From: Propionimicrobium sp963511305
Lineage (GTDB): Bacteria > Actinomycetota > Actinomycetes > Propionibacteriales > Propionibacteriaceae
DNA length: 64,000 nucleotides
Direction: 5' to 3'
Assembly (NCBI GenBank): GCA_963511305.1
Contig: CAUPIJ010000002.1
Coordinates: forward strand, 1-64,000
The translations under genes and the position numbers were made by a program. The notes beneath the pieces are model-generated. The model had not been told where the DNA came from. It saw nothing but the letters and a program-made list of their open reading frames with translations, and searched no databases. This document shows, piece after piece, positions 14,479 through 23,627 of the stretch (position 1 is its first letter; each line of letters opens with the position of its first letter).

Positions 14479-15989
14479 TCAGCCATCTGCTCGGCGACGG
14501 CGACCAGCGTGCGAACGCCGGTGCCGGTGGACTCCTTCGGGATGTAGCTGTAGGCGCTATCGCTCCAGGCGGGGCCGGCGATGTCTAGGTGCGCCCAATT
14601 GCCGCCCTCGGCCACGAAGTGCTCGAGGAAAGCCGCCGAGTAGAGCAGCCCGCCCACCCGAGAGCCCGACGACAGCAGATCCGCCACCTGCGACTTCTTG
14701 ATCTCGGAGCGAATGTGGTCGGTGATCGGCAGCTGCCAGAACTGCTCACCGGAGACGTCCGCCGCGTCGAGCACCTGGTCGGCCACCTCATCAGAGCTAG
14801 CGAACAGGCCGGAGACGCGGTCACCCAGCGCAGAGACGCAAGCGCCGGTCAGGGTGGCGACGTCGATAATCAGATCCGGGTTGTCCTGGTTTGCCCGCGA
14901 AATGGCGTCGGCCAGCACGATCCGACCCTCGGCGTCGGAGTTGCCGTTCTCGACGGTGGTGCCGTCGTGCATGGTCAGCACGTCGCTCGGGCGGTACGCG
15001 CGGCCCGAAATCAGCGACTCGGCCATCGCGCCATAAGCCGTGACCTGGATGTTCAGCTCGAGGGCTGCGATGGCGTGAATCGCGGCCATCACGTCTGCCG
15101 CGCCGGACATGTCGTTCTTCATGGTGATCATCGAGCCGGCAGGTTTGATGTTATAGCCGCCCGAATCGAAGGTGATGCCCTTGCCGATCAGCACCAGGTG
15201 CTTCTTGGCTCCGCGCGGGTTGTAGCTGACGCGAACCAGGCGTGGGGGACGATCGGAGCCTCCACCGACAGTCAAGATGCCGCCGAAACCCTGCTTGGCT
15301 AGGTCCTTTTCGTCGAGGATTTCGACGTCTACCTTGACGTCCTTCATGTAGCCGCTGACCTGCGAGGCGAATTCTGGCGGACCCATCAGATTGGGTGGCA
15401 GATTGGTCCAGTCGCGAGCCACTGCCACGGCGCTGGAGGTAGTTTCACCGCGCAAGACGGCCTGCCTGGCCGCGTCGCTTTCGGCGGCCACGATCACGAT
15501 CTCGCCGATCTGGTGTTTTGGAGCCTCGCCGCTGATCTTCGCGAAGCTATCCGCCGCCAGCAGAGCACCTTCGGTGACCGCCTGGATCTGCTCGGGGGCA
15601 TCGGTGTCCAGGGAAATCGCGACCCGGCGGGTGCTCGGATAACGACCCGAAGCGATGGCTCGCACTGCGGTTCCCGCTGCGCGGCGAAGCTGCTCGGAGG
15701 TGACGTCGACGTCGTCGCCCAAGCCGACCGCGAGCACGCGGGTTTTGCCGACGGTGATAGCGGTCAGCTTGCCCTTAGAGCCGCATAGGCCCTGAGCGAC
15801 CAACGCGCTGCGCACGTCCTCGTGGGTTGTCTCCAGACCGGCAGCAGACAGGCCAATAAGACGCGGCTCGTCCTTGCCGATTGCGCCGATCACCACGTCG
15901 TCCGCGGCCAGGTCAGCGGCCAGCGAGACCGGCGGCAGCTCGGTGCGGTTGGGGTTGAACTTTGCAGCGTTGAAACTGCAGTCAGTCAA
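14475..15989 (-). CDS. pepA: Leucyl aminopeptidase (M17 family)
   Basis: A 504-aa cytosolic di-zinc aminopeptidase releasing N-terminal residues from peptides. The metal site region reads GKGITFDSGGYNIKP and MKNDMSGAADVMAA. The second metal motif reads NSDAEGRIVLADA, with Ser in place of the usual Thr of NTDAEGR. The N-terminal regulatory domain spans about residues 1-170. TTG start is fixed by a strong AGGAGG 5 nt upstream. Confidence 0.93.
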   Translation of the reverse strand: MTDCSFNAAKFNPNRTELPPVSLAADLAADDVVIGAIGKDEPRLIGLSAAGLETTHEDVRSALVAQGLCGSKGKLTAITVGKTRVLAVGLGDDVDVTSEQLRRAAGTAVRAIASGRYPSTRRVAISLDTDAPEQIQAVTEGALLAADSFAKISGEAPKHQIGEIVIVAAESDAARQAVLRGETTSSAVAVARDWTNLPPNLMGPPEFASQVSGYMKDVKVDVEILDEKDLAKQGFGGILTVGGGSDRPPRLVRVSYNPRGAKKHLVLIGKGITFDSGGYNIKPAGSMITMKNDMSGAADVMAAIHAIAALELNIQVTAYGAMAESLISGRAYRPSDVLTMHDGTTVENGNSDAEGRIVLADAISRANQDNPDLIIDVATLTGACVSALGDRVSGLFASSDEVADQVLDAADVSGEQFWQLPITDHIRSEIKKSQVADLLSSGSRVGGLLYSAAFLEHFVAEGGNWAHLDIAGPAWSDSAYSYIPKESTGTGVRTLVAVAEQMAD

Positions 15990-16002
15990 TTTTCCTCCTA
16001 GG

Positions 16003-16215
16003 TTATTCGGCAGCCAGTGCCATCTTGTAGAGCAACTCGTCGCCGTCGAAAAGGCTCACTGCTTCCACGCCGAGCTCCTCGAGGAGCTCGTAATTCTGGG
16101 TGACCCACTCCTCAGCCTCGGCGCGGCTCGCAAACTTCTTGTCGATGCCGCTGTCGGCTAGATCCTCGATGTCGAACAGCGGGTCGTCGATCATGTGCGG
16201 TTGCCAGGTAAACAT
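16003..16215 (-). CDS. Small acidic conserved protein
   Basis: A 70-aa acidic protein (DDPLFDIEDLADSG, then a helical segment EAEEWVTQNYELLEELG). No known domain is recognised. It is upstream of pepA in the same direction, 13 bp away, and probably in one operon. A downstream ATG at 16194 would remove seven residues. No ribosome site is clear for either. Confidence 0.6.
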   Translation of the reverse strand: MFTWQPHMIDDPLFDIEDLADSGIDKKFASRAEAEEWVTQNYELLEELGVEAVSLFDGDELLYKMALAAE

Positions 16216-16272
16216 GAGAACAAGTATTCCAGCTAACAGCGGCTCGTGTTGCCGACTGGCTCTCGTTACTGA

Positions 16273-16824
16273 TCAGTACGGGTCGCCGCGGTTGATCGCG
16301 GTGCCCGGTCGACGCCAGCGGCGGGGCTGCATCATACGGCTCCACATGTAGCCGAGCAGGCCGCGCTTGACCGGGTTGGGATAGCGCTCGTAAAGCACCT
16401 TCTTGTACTTACGCCAGCACCAGCCCACCTCGATGACCATGGCAGCCACCATCACCCACAGCGCATAAGTAGCGATCTGAACCAACCAGAAAACGCGGAC
16501 GCCGAACATGCTCACGGTAAGCACAATCAGCATGCCGGGCATGATGAACTCGCACAGCGACCAGCGCGAGTCCACGAAGTTGCGCAGCAGCACACGCTCG
16601 GGTTGGTTCTCGATCTCCTGCCATTGACGCTCGCGCTGGCGGGCCTGAATCTGGCGCCTGCGGCGCTTGAATTCCTTGCTGTTCGGCTGGGGGTGAAGCC
16701 GGTTCATGCGTGCGGCCTCAGCCTCTTTACGAGTAGGGGTCGGACCAGTCTTGCCAGCGGTCGACTTTTCCGCTTCTTCTGCTTCCGTCTGGCCATCGCG
16801 CCTATACGGCCTGAAGATTCCCAT
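16273..16824 (-). CDS. DUF3043 membrane protein
   Basis: A 183-aa actinobacterial protein of unknown function. A charged N-terminus contains TPTRKEAEAARMNRLHP, typical of DUF3043, then a run of Arg-rich sequence (RRRRQIQARQRERQ). Two membrane helices at about residues 95-140 follow, then the conserved C-terminal part (NPVKRGLLGYMWSRMMQPRRWRRP is the span; key residues are the GLxxY and RRWRRP). Commonly near erpA and pepA in Actinobacteria, as here. Confidence 0.85.
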   Translation of the reverse strand: MGIFRPYRRDGQTEAEEAEKSTAGKTGPTPTRKEAEAARMNRLHPQPNSKEFKRRRRQIQARQRERQWQEIENQPERVLLRNFVDSRWSLCEFIMPGMLIVLTVSMFGVRVFWLVQIATYALWVMVAAMVIEVGWCWRKYKKVLYERYPNPVKRGLLGYMWSRMMQPRRWRRPGTAINRGDPY

Positions 16825-17018
16825 GTAGATCCATTCTTTTTAGAGCTTGGTACTAAGTCTATCTACCATTAGATAGCTTTCCAGTTTCGACTCAGTTGCC
16901 TGAGAATCAATCAAGATTGCCGATGGAACAATCGCGAAACAGCCATAGAATGTTGCAGACACGTGGAATCGAACTAGGTTTGCTTGCGTTGCTTATTAGA
17001 ACTGATTGGAGCCAGATA

Positions 17019-17369
17019 ATGACTGATACTCAGACCAATACCGGAGTCATCCTCAAGCCCGCCGCCGTAGAGAAGGCAGCCGCGCTGCTTGCCGCCGAGG
17101 ACGGCGACACCACTGGCATCGCGCTGCGCATCGCTGTGCAGCCGGGCGGTTGCTCAGGACTGCGCTACCAGCTGCAGTTCGACGACACCCAACTGGACGG
17201 CGACGTCGTCGACGAATACGACGGCATCAACCTGGTAGTCGACAAGATGAGCCAGCCCTACCTAATTGGCGCCAGCATCGACTTCGTCGACACCATCGAG
17301 GCTCAGGGCTTCACCATCGACAACCCGAACGCCCAGAACACCTGCGCCTGCGGCGATTCCTTCCACTGA
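17019..17369 (+). CDS. erpA: A-type iron-sulfur cluster carrier (ErpA/HesB/IscA)
   Basis: A 116-aa Fe-S insertion protein that delivers clusters to client enzymes. The three cluster-binding cysteines are present: one in QPGGCSGLRY and two in the C-terminal NTCACGDSFH. The ATG at 17019 follows GGAG. Usually the ctaC and qcr respiratory genes come next in Actinobacteria. Here a receiver-like protein and trpD follow. Confidence 0.93.
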   Translation: MTDTQTNTGVILKPAAVEKAAALLAAEDGDTTGIALRIAVQPGGCSGLRYQLQFDDTQLDGDVVDEYDGINLVVDKMSQPYLIGASIDFVDTIEAQGFTIDNPNAQNTCACGDSFH

Positions 17370-17524
17370 TTTGCGCCCACGAACGCTGTCCGAAGCCGGG
17401 TCGCGCGGAGCGGCTAGCTGAGGACAAGTTAGCCCGCCCCGACTCGGCTGGCGGCCTGATTGAGTTGTGTTACTACAGTCGTATCTGTCGTTTATTTAGC
17501 TAAAACATGAGGTAGAGTTCAGGC

Positions 17525-18013
17525 ATGAGCGAATCGAAGACTCAGCAGAATACTTCTGCTCAAAAACTGCGGGTAATCCTTTATTCGTCCGATCGCACCG
17601 TGCGCGAGCAGGTGCGGACGGTTCTAGGCAAACGCATCGCGAGCGATCTGCCGGAGCTGGAATACTTCGAGTTCGCCACTCAACCGGCGTTGTTCAAGGT
17701 GCTTGATAAAGAGAGCTTCGACGTCGCCATTCTGGACGGCGAGGCGGTGCCTGGCGGCATGGGCATCTCCCGTCAGATGCGTGAAGAGATCGCCGACCCT
17801 GCGCCCGTGGTGTTGCTGGTTGCGCGCCAGGACGATTCCTGGATGGCAGCCTGGAGCAAGGCGGAGGCCATCGCCACTTATCCGCTCGATCCGCTAACTC
17901 TGCCGCAGACAGTAGCCCAAGTGGTGCGCGATCGTCGCAGCGGACGCCGCACGGTGTTGTCTAGCGACCGCATCGAGCCGGGCGTCTCCAGCCGCCACGT
18001 AGAGGCAAGATAA
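17525..18013 (+). CDS. Receiver-like (response-regulator-type) protein
   Basis: A 162-aa protein with a CheY-like fold over residues 15-135. Strand 1 is RVILYSSDRTV, where the usual acidic pair is weak, with only one Asp. Strand 3 ends FDVAILDGEAVPGG, which supplies a candidate phosphoacceptor Asp. VLLVARQDD corresponds to strand 4. No DNA-binding domain follows, so it may be a signalling stub or a pseudo-receiver. TAGAGT lies 6 nt before the ATG, suggesting a leaderless mRNA. It sits beside trpD, as in other Actinobacteria. Confidence 0.7.
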   Translation: MSESKTQQNTSAQKLRVILYSSDRTVREQVRTVLGKRIASDLPELEYFEFATQPALFKVLDKESFDVAILDGEAVPGGMGISRQMREEIADPAPVVLLVARQDDSWMAAWSKAEAIATYPLDPLTLPQTVAQVVRDRRSGRRTVLSSDRIEPGVSSRHVEAR

Positions 18014-18073
18014 TTCCTAGACATTAGCTGGACACCAAATTGCCATCTGCGGCCAATGTGGTAACCATGAATT

Positions 18074-19153
18074 ATGGAAAAAACTCAGGGCACTACTAAT
18101 CAGGCGTCGACTTGGCCAGATCTGCTAACTAGCCTTATCAACGGCGAAAACATGAGCCAGGAGAGCACGGCCTGGGCGATGTCCGAGATTCTTTCCGGCA
18201 ACGTCTCCTCGGCGATCATGGCCGGCTTCATGGTTGCGCTGCGCGCCAAGGGCGAGACCGTCGAAGAGGTCGCAGGCCTGGCCGACGGCATGATCTCGAA
18301 GGCGCGCCCCATCCAGCTCTCGCAGAACGCCGTGGATATCGTCGGCTCCGGTGGTGACCGCGCAAACACCGTGAACATCTCGACCATGGCCGCAGTGGTC
18401 GCCGCAGCCGCAGGCGCGAAGGTCATCAAGCACGGCAACCGTGCTGCCAGCTCCATGTGCGGCACCGCGGACTGCCTCGAGGAGCTAGGCCTGGAGCTGA
18501 TGGTCGCGCCGGAAAATCAGCAGCGCGTCCTCGACGAGTGCGGCATCGTCTTCCTGTTCGCGCCGATGTATCACTCATCGCTGCGCCACACCGCTCCGAC
18601 TCGTCGCGAGCTCGGCGTGCAAACCACCTTTAACTTCCTTGGGCCCCTAACTAACCCGGCGCGCCCGATCGGCCAGGCAATCGGCATGGCCAACAAATAC
18701 ATCGCCGACCTGGTAGCCGGTGTTCTGGCCGGACGCGGCGCTCGCGGCATGGTTTTCCACGGCGAGGACGGCCTCGACGAGTTGACCACCACCATGCCCT
18801 CGGATGTCTGGCTGTTTGACGGCGGCAAGATCGTCCGCACGGACTTGGATCCCGCAGTGCTTGGGCTTGCTGCAGCAGAGCCGCAGGAGCTGGTCGGCGG
18901 AGAGCCAGCCGTCAACGCACAGGTGATGCGCGACGTGCTCGCCGGTAAGACCGGCCCGGTGCGCGACATCGTCCTACTGAACGCGGCAGCCGTTCTGCTG
19001 GCCTGGGACGGCCCGGATCTGGACGCCCCGCTGGCTGACCAGATGCGCGACAAGCTGGACCGCGCTGCAAAGGCCATCGACAGCGGCGCCGGCGAACAGC
19101 TCCTGGACAAGTGGATCAAGCTGACACAAGAAATCGGCCCGATGGCCAATTAG
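18074..19153 (+). CDS. trpD: Anthranilate phosphoribosyltransferase
   Basis: Second step of tryptophan synthesis, transferring phosphoribose from PRPP to anthranilate. It is 359 aa. The PRPP loop is GSGGDRANTVNIST (usual GTGGDG), and KHGNRAASSMCGTADCLEE carries the substrate and Mg contacts. The C-terminal HGEDGLDE is also typical. No other trp genes are adjacent. A large hairpin (19160-19200) follows. Confidence 0.93.
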   Translation: MEKTQGTTNQASTWPDLLTSLINGENMSQESTAWAMSEILSGNVSSAIMAGFMVALRAKGETVEEVAGLADGMISKARPIQLSQNAVDIVGSGGDRANTVNISTMAAVVAAAAGAKVIKHGNRAASSMCGTADCLEELGLELMVAPENQQRVLDECGIVFLFAPMYHSSLRHTAPTRRELGVQTTFNFLGPLTNPARPIGQAIGMANKYIADLVAGVLAGRGARGMVFHGEDGLDELTTTMPSDVWLFDGGKIVRTDLDPAVLGLAAAEPQELVGGEPAVNAQVMRDVLAGKTGPVRDIVLLNAAAVLLAWDGPDLDAPLADQMRDKLDRAAKAIDSGAGEQLLDKWIKLTQEIGPMAN

Positions 19154-19159
19154 TTTTCG

Positions 19160-19200
19160 GTGTGCGGGGCTGGCAGTCAAAAATTGTCAGTCCCGCACAC
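19160..19200 (+). terminator. Hairpin between trpD and pcrA
   Basis: A perfect 9-bp outer stem (GTGTGCGGG at 19160-19168, CCCGCACAC at 19192-19200) continues inward through CTG/CAG with wobble pairs. No T-run follows on the + strand, so read-through into pcrA is possible. It ends 17 bp before the pcrA start. Confidence 0.5.
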
Positions 19201-19216
19201 TATGCTTGAGGACGCC

Positions 19217-21613
19217 ATGATGAATCAGCAATCACCGTTCTCGATATTCGACGCGCCCGCTGCGCCGTCTCCCCAGCCTGCTGCGCCGGAGCAAAATCAG
19301 CGCGCCTCTAGCCAGGAGCTGCTGGAGGGGTTGAACGAGCAGCAGCGTCAGGCCGTCGTGCACGAGAGCGGGCCGGTGCTCGTGGTTGCGGGCGCCGGCT
19401 CGGGCAAGACCCGCGTGCTGACAAGGCGGATCGCCTATCTAGTCGGTGTGCGCGACGTTCACCCAGGCTCTATTTTGGCCATCACGTTTACCAACAAAGC
19501 CGCCGCCGAGATGCGCGAGCGTGTGCAGGAACTGGTCGGCAACCGAGCCAAGCTGATGTGGGTCTCGACTTTCCACTCGGCCTGCGTGCGTATTCTGCGC
19601 TCCGAGATCGAGGCGCTGGGGTTCAAGAAAAACTTTTCGATTTACGACAGCACCGATTCCAAGCGTCTGATGACTCACGTGTTGAAAGACCAGGGCAGCG
19701 ACCCCAAGAAGTTTCCCGTCAGACAGGTGCTCAACTGGGTTAGCAACTGCAAGAACGAGCTCGTTGGCCCGGTTCAGGCCGAACGTGCCGAGGACGGCAA
19801 ACCGAGCGGCAACATCGAGATCATGGCCGAGGCCTACCGCGAATACGCCCGTAGGCTGAAGGCCGCGAACGCCCTTGATTTCGACGACCTGATCATGCTG
19901 ACGGTCGAGCTGTTTGAGAAGTTCCCGGAGGTTCGCGAACGCTATCGCAGGCGCTTCAGGCAGGTGCTGGTTGACGAGTACCAGGACACCAACCATGCCC
20001 AGTACATGCTGATCAAGCAGCTGTGCGGCGAGTTCCCGGCTCCCGAGGGTGAGCCGGCCATCGCCCCTAGTGAGCTGATGGTTGTCGGCGATTCCGACCA
20101 GAGCATCTACGCCTTCCGAGGTGCCACCATCCGCAATATCCTCGACTTCGAGAAGGATTTTCCTGGCGCCGAGACCATTCTTTTGGAACAGAATTACCGC
20201 TCAACCCAGACTGTGCTTTCGGCGGCGAACGCCGTCATCAAGCACAACTCCGGGCGGCCGGAAAAGAACCTGTGGTCGGATGCCGGCGACGGCGAGAAGA
20301 TCGTCGGTTATGTGGCAGACACCGAGCACGACGAGGCTCGTTACATCGCCCAAGAGATCGACTCGCTGGTCGACGACGGCCACAAGTATTCTGACGTGGC
20401 GGTTTTCTACCGCACGAACGCCCAGTCCAGGCCCATCGAAGAGGTCTTCATTCGGGTTGGGCTGCCGTATCGCGTGGTCGGCGGCGTGCGGTTTTACGAG
20501 CGTAAAGAGGTTCGCGACGCCATCGCCTATCTGCGCGCCATCTCGAATCCCGCCGACGACGTCTCGCTGCTGCGCATCATAAACACACCGAAGCGGGGCA
20601 TCGGCGAGCGAGCCCAGCAAATGCTGCAGGACTACGCCACCTATCACCGCATGAGCGTCAGCGAGGCCATCGAGGCGCTCGACGAGATTCCGCAGATCGC
20701 CACCAGGTCGCGCAATCAGATCACGGCCTTCGGCGAGCTATTGGCGCACTGGCGTCAGATGACCGACGACGGGGCGGCGGCCAGCGACGTACTGCAGGCC
20801 GTGCTCGCCGAATCCGGGCTGCTGGACGAGCTGAAGAATTCCACCGACCCGCAGGACGAGACCAGGGTAGAAAACCTGGTCGAGCTGGTCGCGGTTGCCC
20901 AAGAGTTCGTCGCCCAGGCGGGGGCGGTAGATCTGGAGGAGGTCGACGAGCGGCTCGAGGCCGGCGGACTGGCCGACGGCATGGCCGAGCCGGATCAGTC
21001 GTTGGACGCGTTTTTGGAGCGCGTCGCGCTGGTGGCCGATTCCGACCAGATCCCGGACGCCGACGACGGCCTCGGCGTGGTGACCTTGATGACCTTGCAC
21101 ACTGCGAAGGGCCTGGAGTTCGACACGGTTTTCTTGACCGGCCTAGAGGACGGCGTCTTCCCACACAGCCGATCACTGGGTGAACGCTCAGAGCTGTCGG
21201 AGGAACGGCGCCTGGCCTACGTGGGCATCACCAGGGCGCGCAAGCGGCTCTACCTGACCAGGGCCTCGGTGCGCTCGGTATGGGGCACGCCCAGCTACAA
21301 CCCGGTCAGCCGCTTCGTCGAAGAGATTCCCGATCACCTGATCGACTGGCGTCGCACCGGACACGACGTCTCTAGCTGGCAGAGCAAGCCGGAGCGCACT
21401 CGTGAGACTACGTCGGTTATCGGTTCGGGCCGGGCCCCGGTCAACACAGCGGCGCAGTACGCGGTGGGCGACCGGGTGCTGCACACCAGCTTCGGGCTGG
21501 GCAAGGTGCTGGCCGTTTCCGGCGCTGGTGCTAACGCCACGGTAGACGTCGACTTCGGCTCGCTGGGCAAGAAGCGGCTGGCGCTGCGCTACGCGCCGAT
21601 GGAGAAGATCTGA
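19217..21613 (+). CDS. pcrA: ATP-dependent DNA helicase PcrA/UvrD
   Basis: Superfamily 1A 3'-5' helicase for repair and replication restart. It is 798 aa from this start. Walker A is GAGSGKTRVLTRR, motif II is VDEYQDTNH, motif III is GDSDQSIYAFRGA, and motif VI is AYVGITRARKRLYL. The C-terminal Tudor-like RNA-polymerase-binding domain is present (VGDRVLHTSFGLGKV). The ATG at 19217 has GAGGA at correct spacing. Longer in-frame starts would run into the trpD hairpin. An ABC-style N-terminus rich in Pro and Gln precedes the helicase. Confidence 0.95.
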   Translation: MMNQQSPFSIFDAPAAPSPQPAAPEQNQRASSQELLEGLNEQQRQAVVHESGPVLVVAGAGSGKTRVLTRRIAYLVGVRDVHPGSILAITFTNKAAAEMRERVQELVGNRAKLMWVSTFHSACVRILRSEIEALGFKKNFSIYDSTDSKRLMTHVLKDQGSDPKKFPVRQVLNWVSNCKNELVGPVQAERAEDGKPSGNIEIMAEAYREYARRLKAANALDFDDLIMLTVELFEKFPEVRERYRRRFRQVLVDEYQDTNHAQYMLIKQLCGEFPAPEGEPAIAPSELMVVGDSDQSIYAFRGATIRNILDFEKDFPGAETILLEQNYRSTQTVLSAANAVIKHNSGRPEKNLWSDAGDGEKIVGYVADTEHDEARYIAQEIDSLVDDGHKYSDVAVFYRTNAQSRPIEEVFIRVGLPYRVVGGVRFYERKEVRDAIAYLRAISNPADDVSLLRIINTPKRGIGERAQQMLQDYATYHRMSVSEAIEALDEIPQIATRSRNQITAFGELLAHWRQMTDDGAAASDVLQAVLAESGLLDELKNSTDPQDETRVENLVELVAVAQEFVAQAGAVDLEEVDERLEAGGLADGMAEPDQSLDAFLERVALVADSDQIPDADDGLGVVTLMTLHTAKGLEFDTVFLTGLEDGVFPHSRSLGERSELSEERRLAYVGITRARKRLYLTRASVRSVWGTPSYNPVSRFVEEIPDHLIDWRRTGHDVSSWQSKPERTRETTSVIGSGRAPVNTAAQYAVGDRVLHTSFGLGKVLAVSGAGANATVDVDFGSLGKKRLALRYAPMEKI

Positions 21614-21628
21614 TGCAGGCGGTGTGCG

Positions 21629-23029
21629 GTGGCTAGATTCAACCCGTTTAAGAAGGCCGATCAGGCCGAGCCGAGCATGCGGATTTCAAGCAAATCACAG
21701 CACAAGGCTCGTGCGCGCTCCGAGGGACGCAGAAACGCCGTCGTCGGGCTGGCTCAAGTTAGCGGCGAGCCCGAAACCAAAAAGAACTACCCCTGGTACG
21801 TTTCCGCTAGTCTGACAGCCGCGTTTGTTGCCGTGGTTTCGCTGCTGTTCATCGTCGCCTTCACCGTCATCGCCTGGCTGCCATTCTCCGAATACACCGA
21901 ATCGATGCCGTTGGACGTCGCGGGCAGGTTCTGGCTGCTGGCAAACGGCATCAGCATTCCGCTGGAGAGCGGCCAGCTGAGTCTCTACCCGTTGTTGCTC
22001 ACTGTCGGCTTGTTCTTCCTGTCCTACGTTTGCGCGCAGGTGGCATTCGGCAGGACTGAGGGGGCAGACGCGTTGGGTGACGGCGGCAAGAAGGCGGCTC
22101 TGGTGGTCAAATCTACCGCAGCCTTTGCGCTGGTTTACACGGCTATCGGTGTGGTCTTGGCTGCCCTGCTAGCCACTATCTCCGGTCCGGTGATTCTGCG
22201 GCTCTTCGTGTTGGCCGTGCTGATGAGTTTCTTCAGTTTTAAGAATGCGGCGGCTTGGCGGCCGCTGCCGAAGGTAGTTTACGATCTGCTGCGCGCGGTC
22301 GCAGCTGGCCTAGCCGCGTTGCTGTTGGTCTCTTCGCTGGCTTTCATCCTGGCCGTGGTGGGCGGTCGCGAGCGCATCGAGATGATCGCCGAGGGGCTAG
22401 GTGAGGGCGGCTTCGACTCCGCGCTGCTCGCCCTGACCCAGCTGACTTGGCTGCCGAACGTTCTGATTTGGATGATGTCCTGGGTGACGGGAGCCGGCTT
22501 CCAGTTCGGCACCGACAGCACGATCAGCCTCGTCGAAACTCAGGTGGGAATGCTGCCGTCAATCCCGCTGCTTGGCGCGTTGCCCGCGGCAGGTGGCACG
22601 CCGCCGGTCTTCAACCTGTGGCTGATCGGCCCGCTGGCGGCCGGCGCTGTGACGGCCTTCGTCTTCGTCAAACGAAGTGTGGGCATAGACACGCTGCTCA
22701 AGGCCGCCGTTTACGGGGCTATCGCCGGGCTGTTTACGTCCGTCGGGGTGGTCGCGCTCGGCTTCGTTTCCGCTGGCGACCTGGGTGGTCTGCGCCTGGT
22801 GGACATCGGTCCAAAGCTGGTTGACCTCGCGACCCTCGCCCCAGCCCTGCTCGGACTAGGCGGGCTGATCTGCGCGATCGGCACCGCGGCGGCCGGCGGC
22901 GTCAGGCAGGTTTTGCCTCAATTTTTGTTGAAGCGAGACGCCTCAACAACCGAGCCGCTAGACGATGATTCCGATGGCCTCGAGGCATCAAGTTCCTTGG
23001 GGTTACCAGCCGAGCGTGACGAAGACTAG
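21629..23029 (+). CDS. DUF6350 multi-pass membrane protein
   Basis: A 466-aa protein of the actinobacterial DUF6350 family. A basic N-terminus (about 60 residues) precedes nine or more hydrophobic segments, and the C-terminus is acidic (TTEPLDDDSDGLEASSS). Members near purN are sometimes called PerM-like and linked to cell division. I cannot confirm that here. GTG start at 21629, 15 bp after pcrA. purN begins 10 bp after its stop. Confidence 0.8.
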   Translation: MARFNPFKKADQAEPSMRISSKSQHKARARSEGRRNAVVGLAQVSGEPETKKNYPWYVSASLTAAFVAVVSLLFIVAFTVIAWLPFSEYTESMPLDVAGRFWLLANGISIPLESGQLSLYPLLLTVGLFFLSYVCAQVAFGRTEGADALGDGGKKAALVVKSTAAFALVYTAIGVVLAALLATISGPVILRLFVLAVLMSFFSFKNAAAWRPLPKVVYDLLRAVAAGLAALLLVSSLAFILAVVGGRERIEMIAEGLGEGGFDSALLALTQLTWLPNVLIWMMSWVTGAGFQFGTDSTISLVETQVGMLPSIPLLGALPAAGGTPPVFNLWLIGPLAAGAVTAFVFVKRSVGIDTLLKAAVYGAIAGLFTSVGVVALGFVSAGDLGGLRLVDIGPKLVDLATLAPALLGLGGLICAIGTAAAGGVRQVLPQFLLKRDASTTEPLDDDSDGLEASSSLGLPAERDED

Positions 23030-23039
23030 GATTGAGCCC

Positions 23040-23627
23040 GTGAGAATGGTGGTTTTAGCGTCCGGTTCGGGCACGCTGCTGCAATCGTTGATCGACGCTC
23101 AAGCTGCCGGTCAGCTAGCCGGGCGGATAGTTGCGGTGGGTACCGACATCCCCGGTTGTGGGGCCGTGCAGCGAGCCGAAAAGGCAGGTCTTGATCGCTT
23201 CGAGCTTCCTCTGCCGAAGGGTGCCGACCGCGAGAACTGGGATCGGGAGTTGACCGAGAAGGTCGCCGCCTACTCTCCGGATCTCGTAGTCAGCGCGGGT
23301 TTCATGAAGCTGCTCGGCGCGCATTTCCTAAAGTCTTTTGGTGGCCGCTGCATCAACACGCACCCGGCCCTGCTGCCCAGTTTCCCAGGCATGCACGGGG
23401 TGCGCGACGCGCTTGCCGCTGGCGTCAAGGTGACGGGCGCAACGGTCTTCATGGTCGACGAGGGCGTCGACACCGGCAAGATCATCGCGCAGCGCGCGGT
23501 TGAGGTGGTAGAAAACGATGACGAGGCTAGCCTGCACGAGCGCATCAAGGTGGTCGAGCGGCAGCTGTTAAAAGACGTGATCAATGAGTTCGCGAAAGAT
23601 TCAGAAAGGCATCTAGCAAATGGCTGA
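23040..23627 (+). CDS. purN: Phosphoribosylglycinamide formyltransferase
   Basis: Third step of purine synthesis, formylating GAR with 10-formyl-THF. It is 195 aa. N-terminal ASGSGTLLQSL (usually SGxGSNL), the catalytic INTHPALLPSFPG with Asn and His, and the Asp in DEGVDTGKII are all present. The GTG start at 23040 is supported by TAGGAT 7 nt upstream. The stop overlaps the purH start by 8 bp, so the two are co-translated. Confidence 0.92.
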   Translation: MRMVVLASGSGTLLQSLIDAQAAGQLAGRIVAVGTDIPGCGAVQRAEKAGLDRFELPLPKGADRENWDRELTEKVAAYSPDLVVSAGFMKLLGAHFLKSFGGRCINTHPALLPSFPGMHGVRDALAAGVKVTGATVFMVDEGVDTGKIIAQRAVEVVENDDEASLHERIKVVERQLLKDVINEFAKDSERHLANG

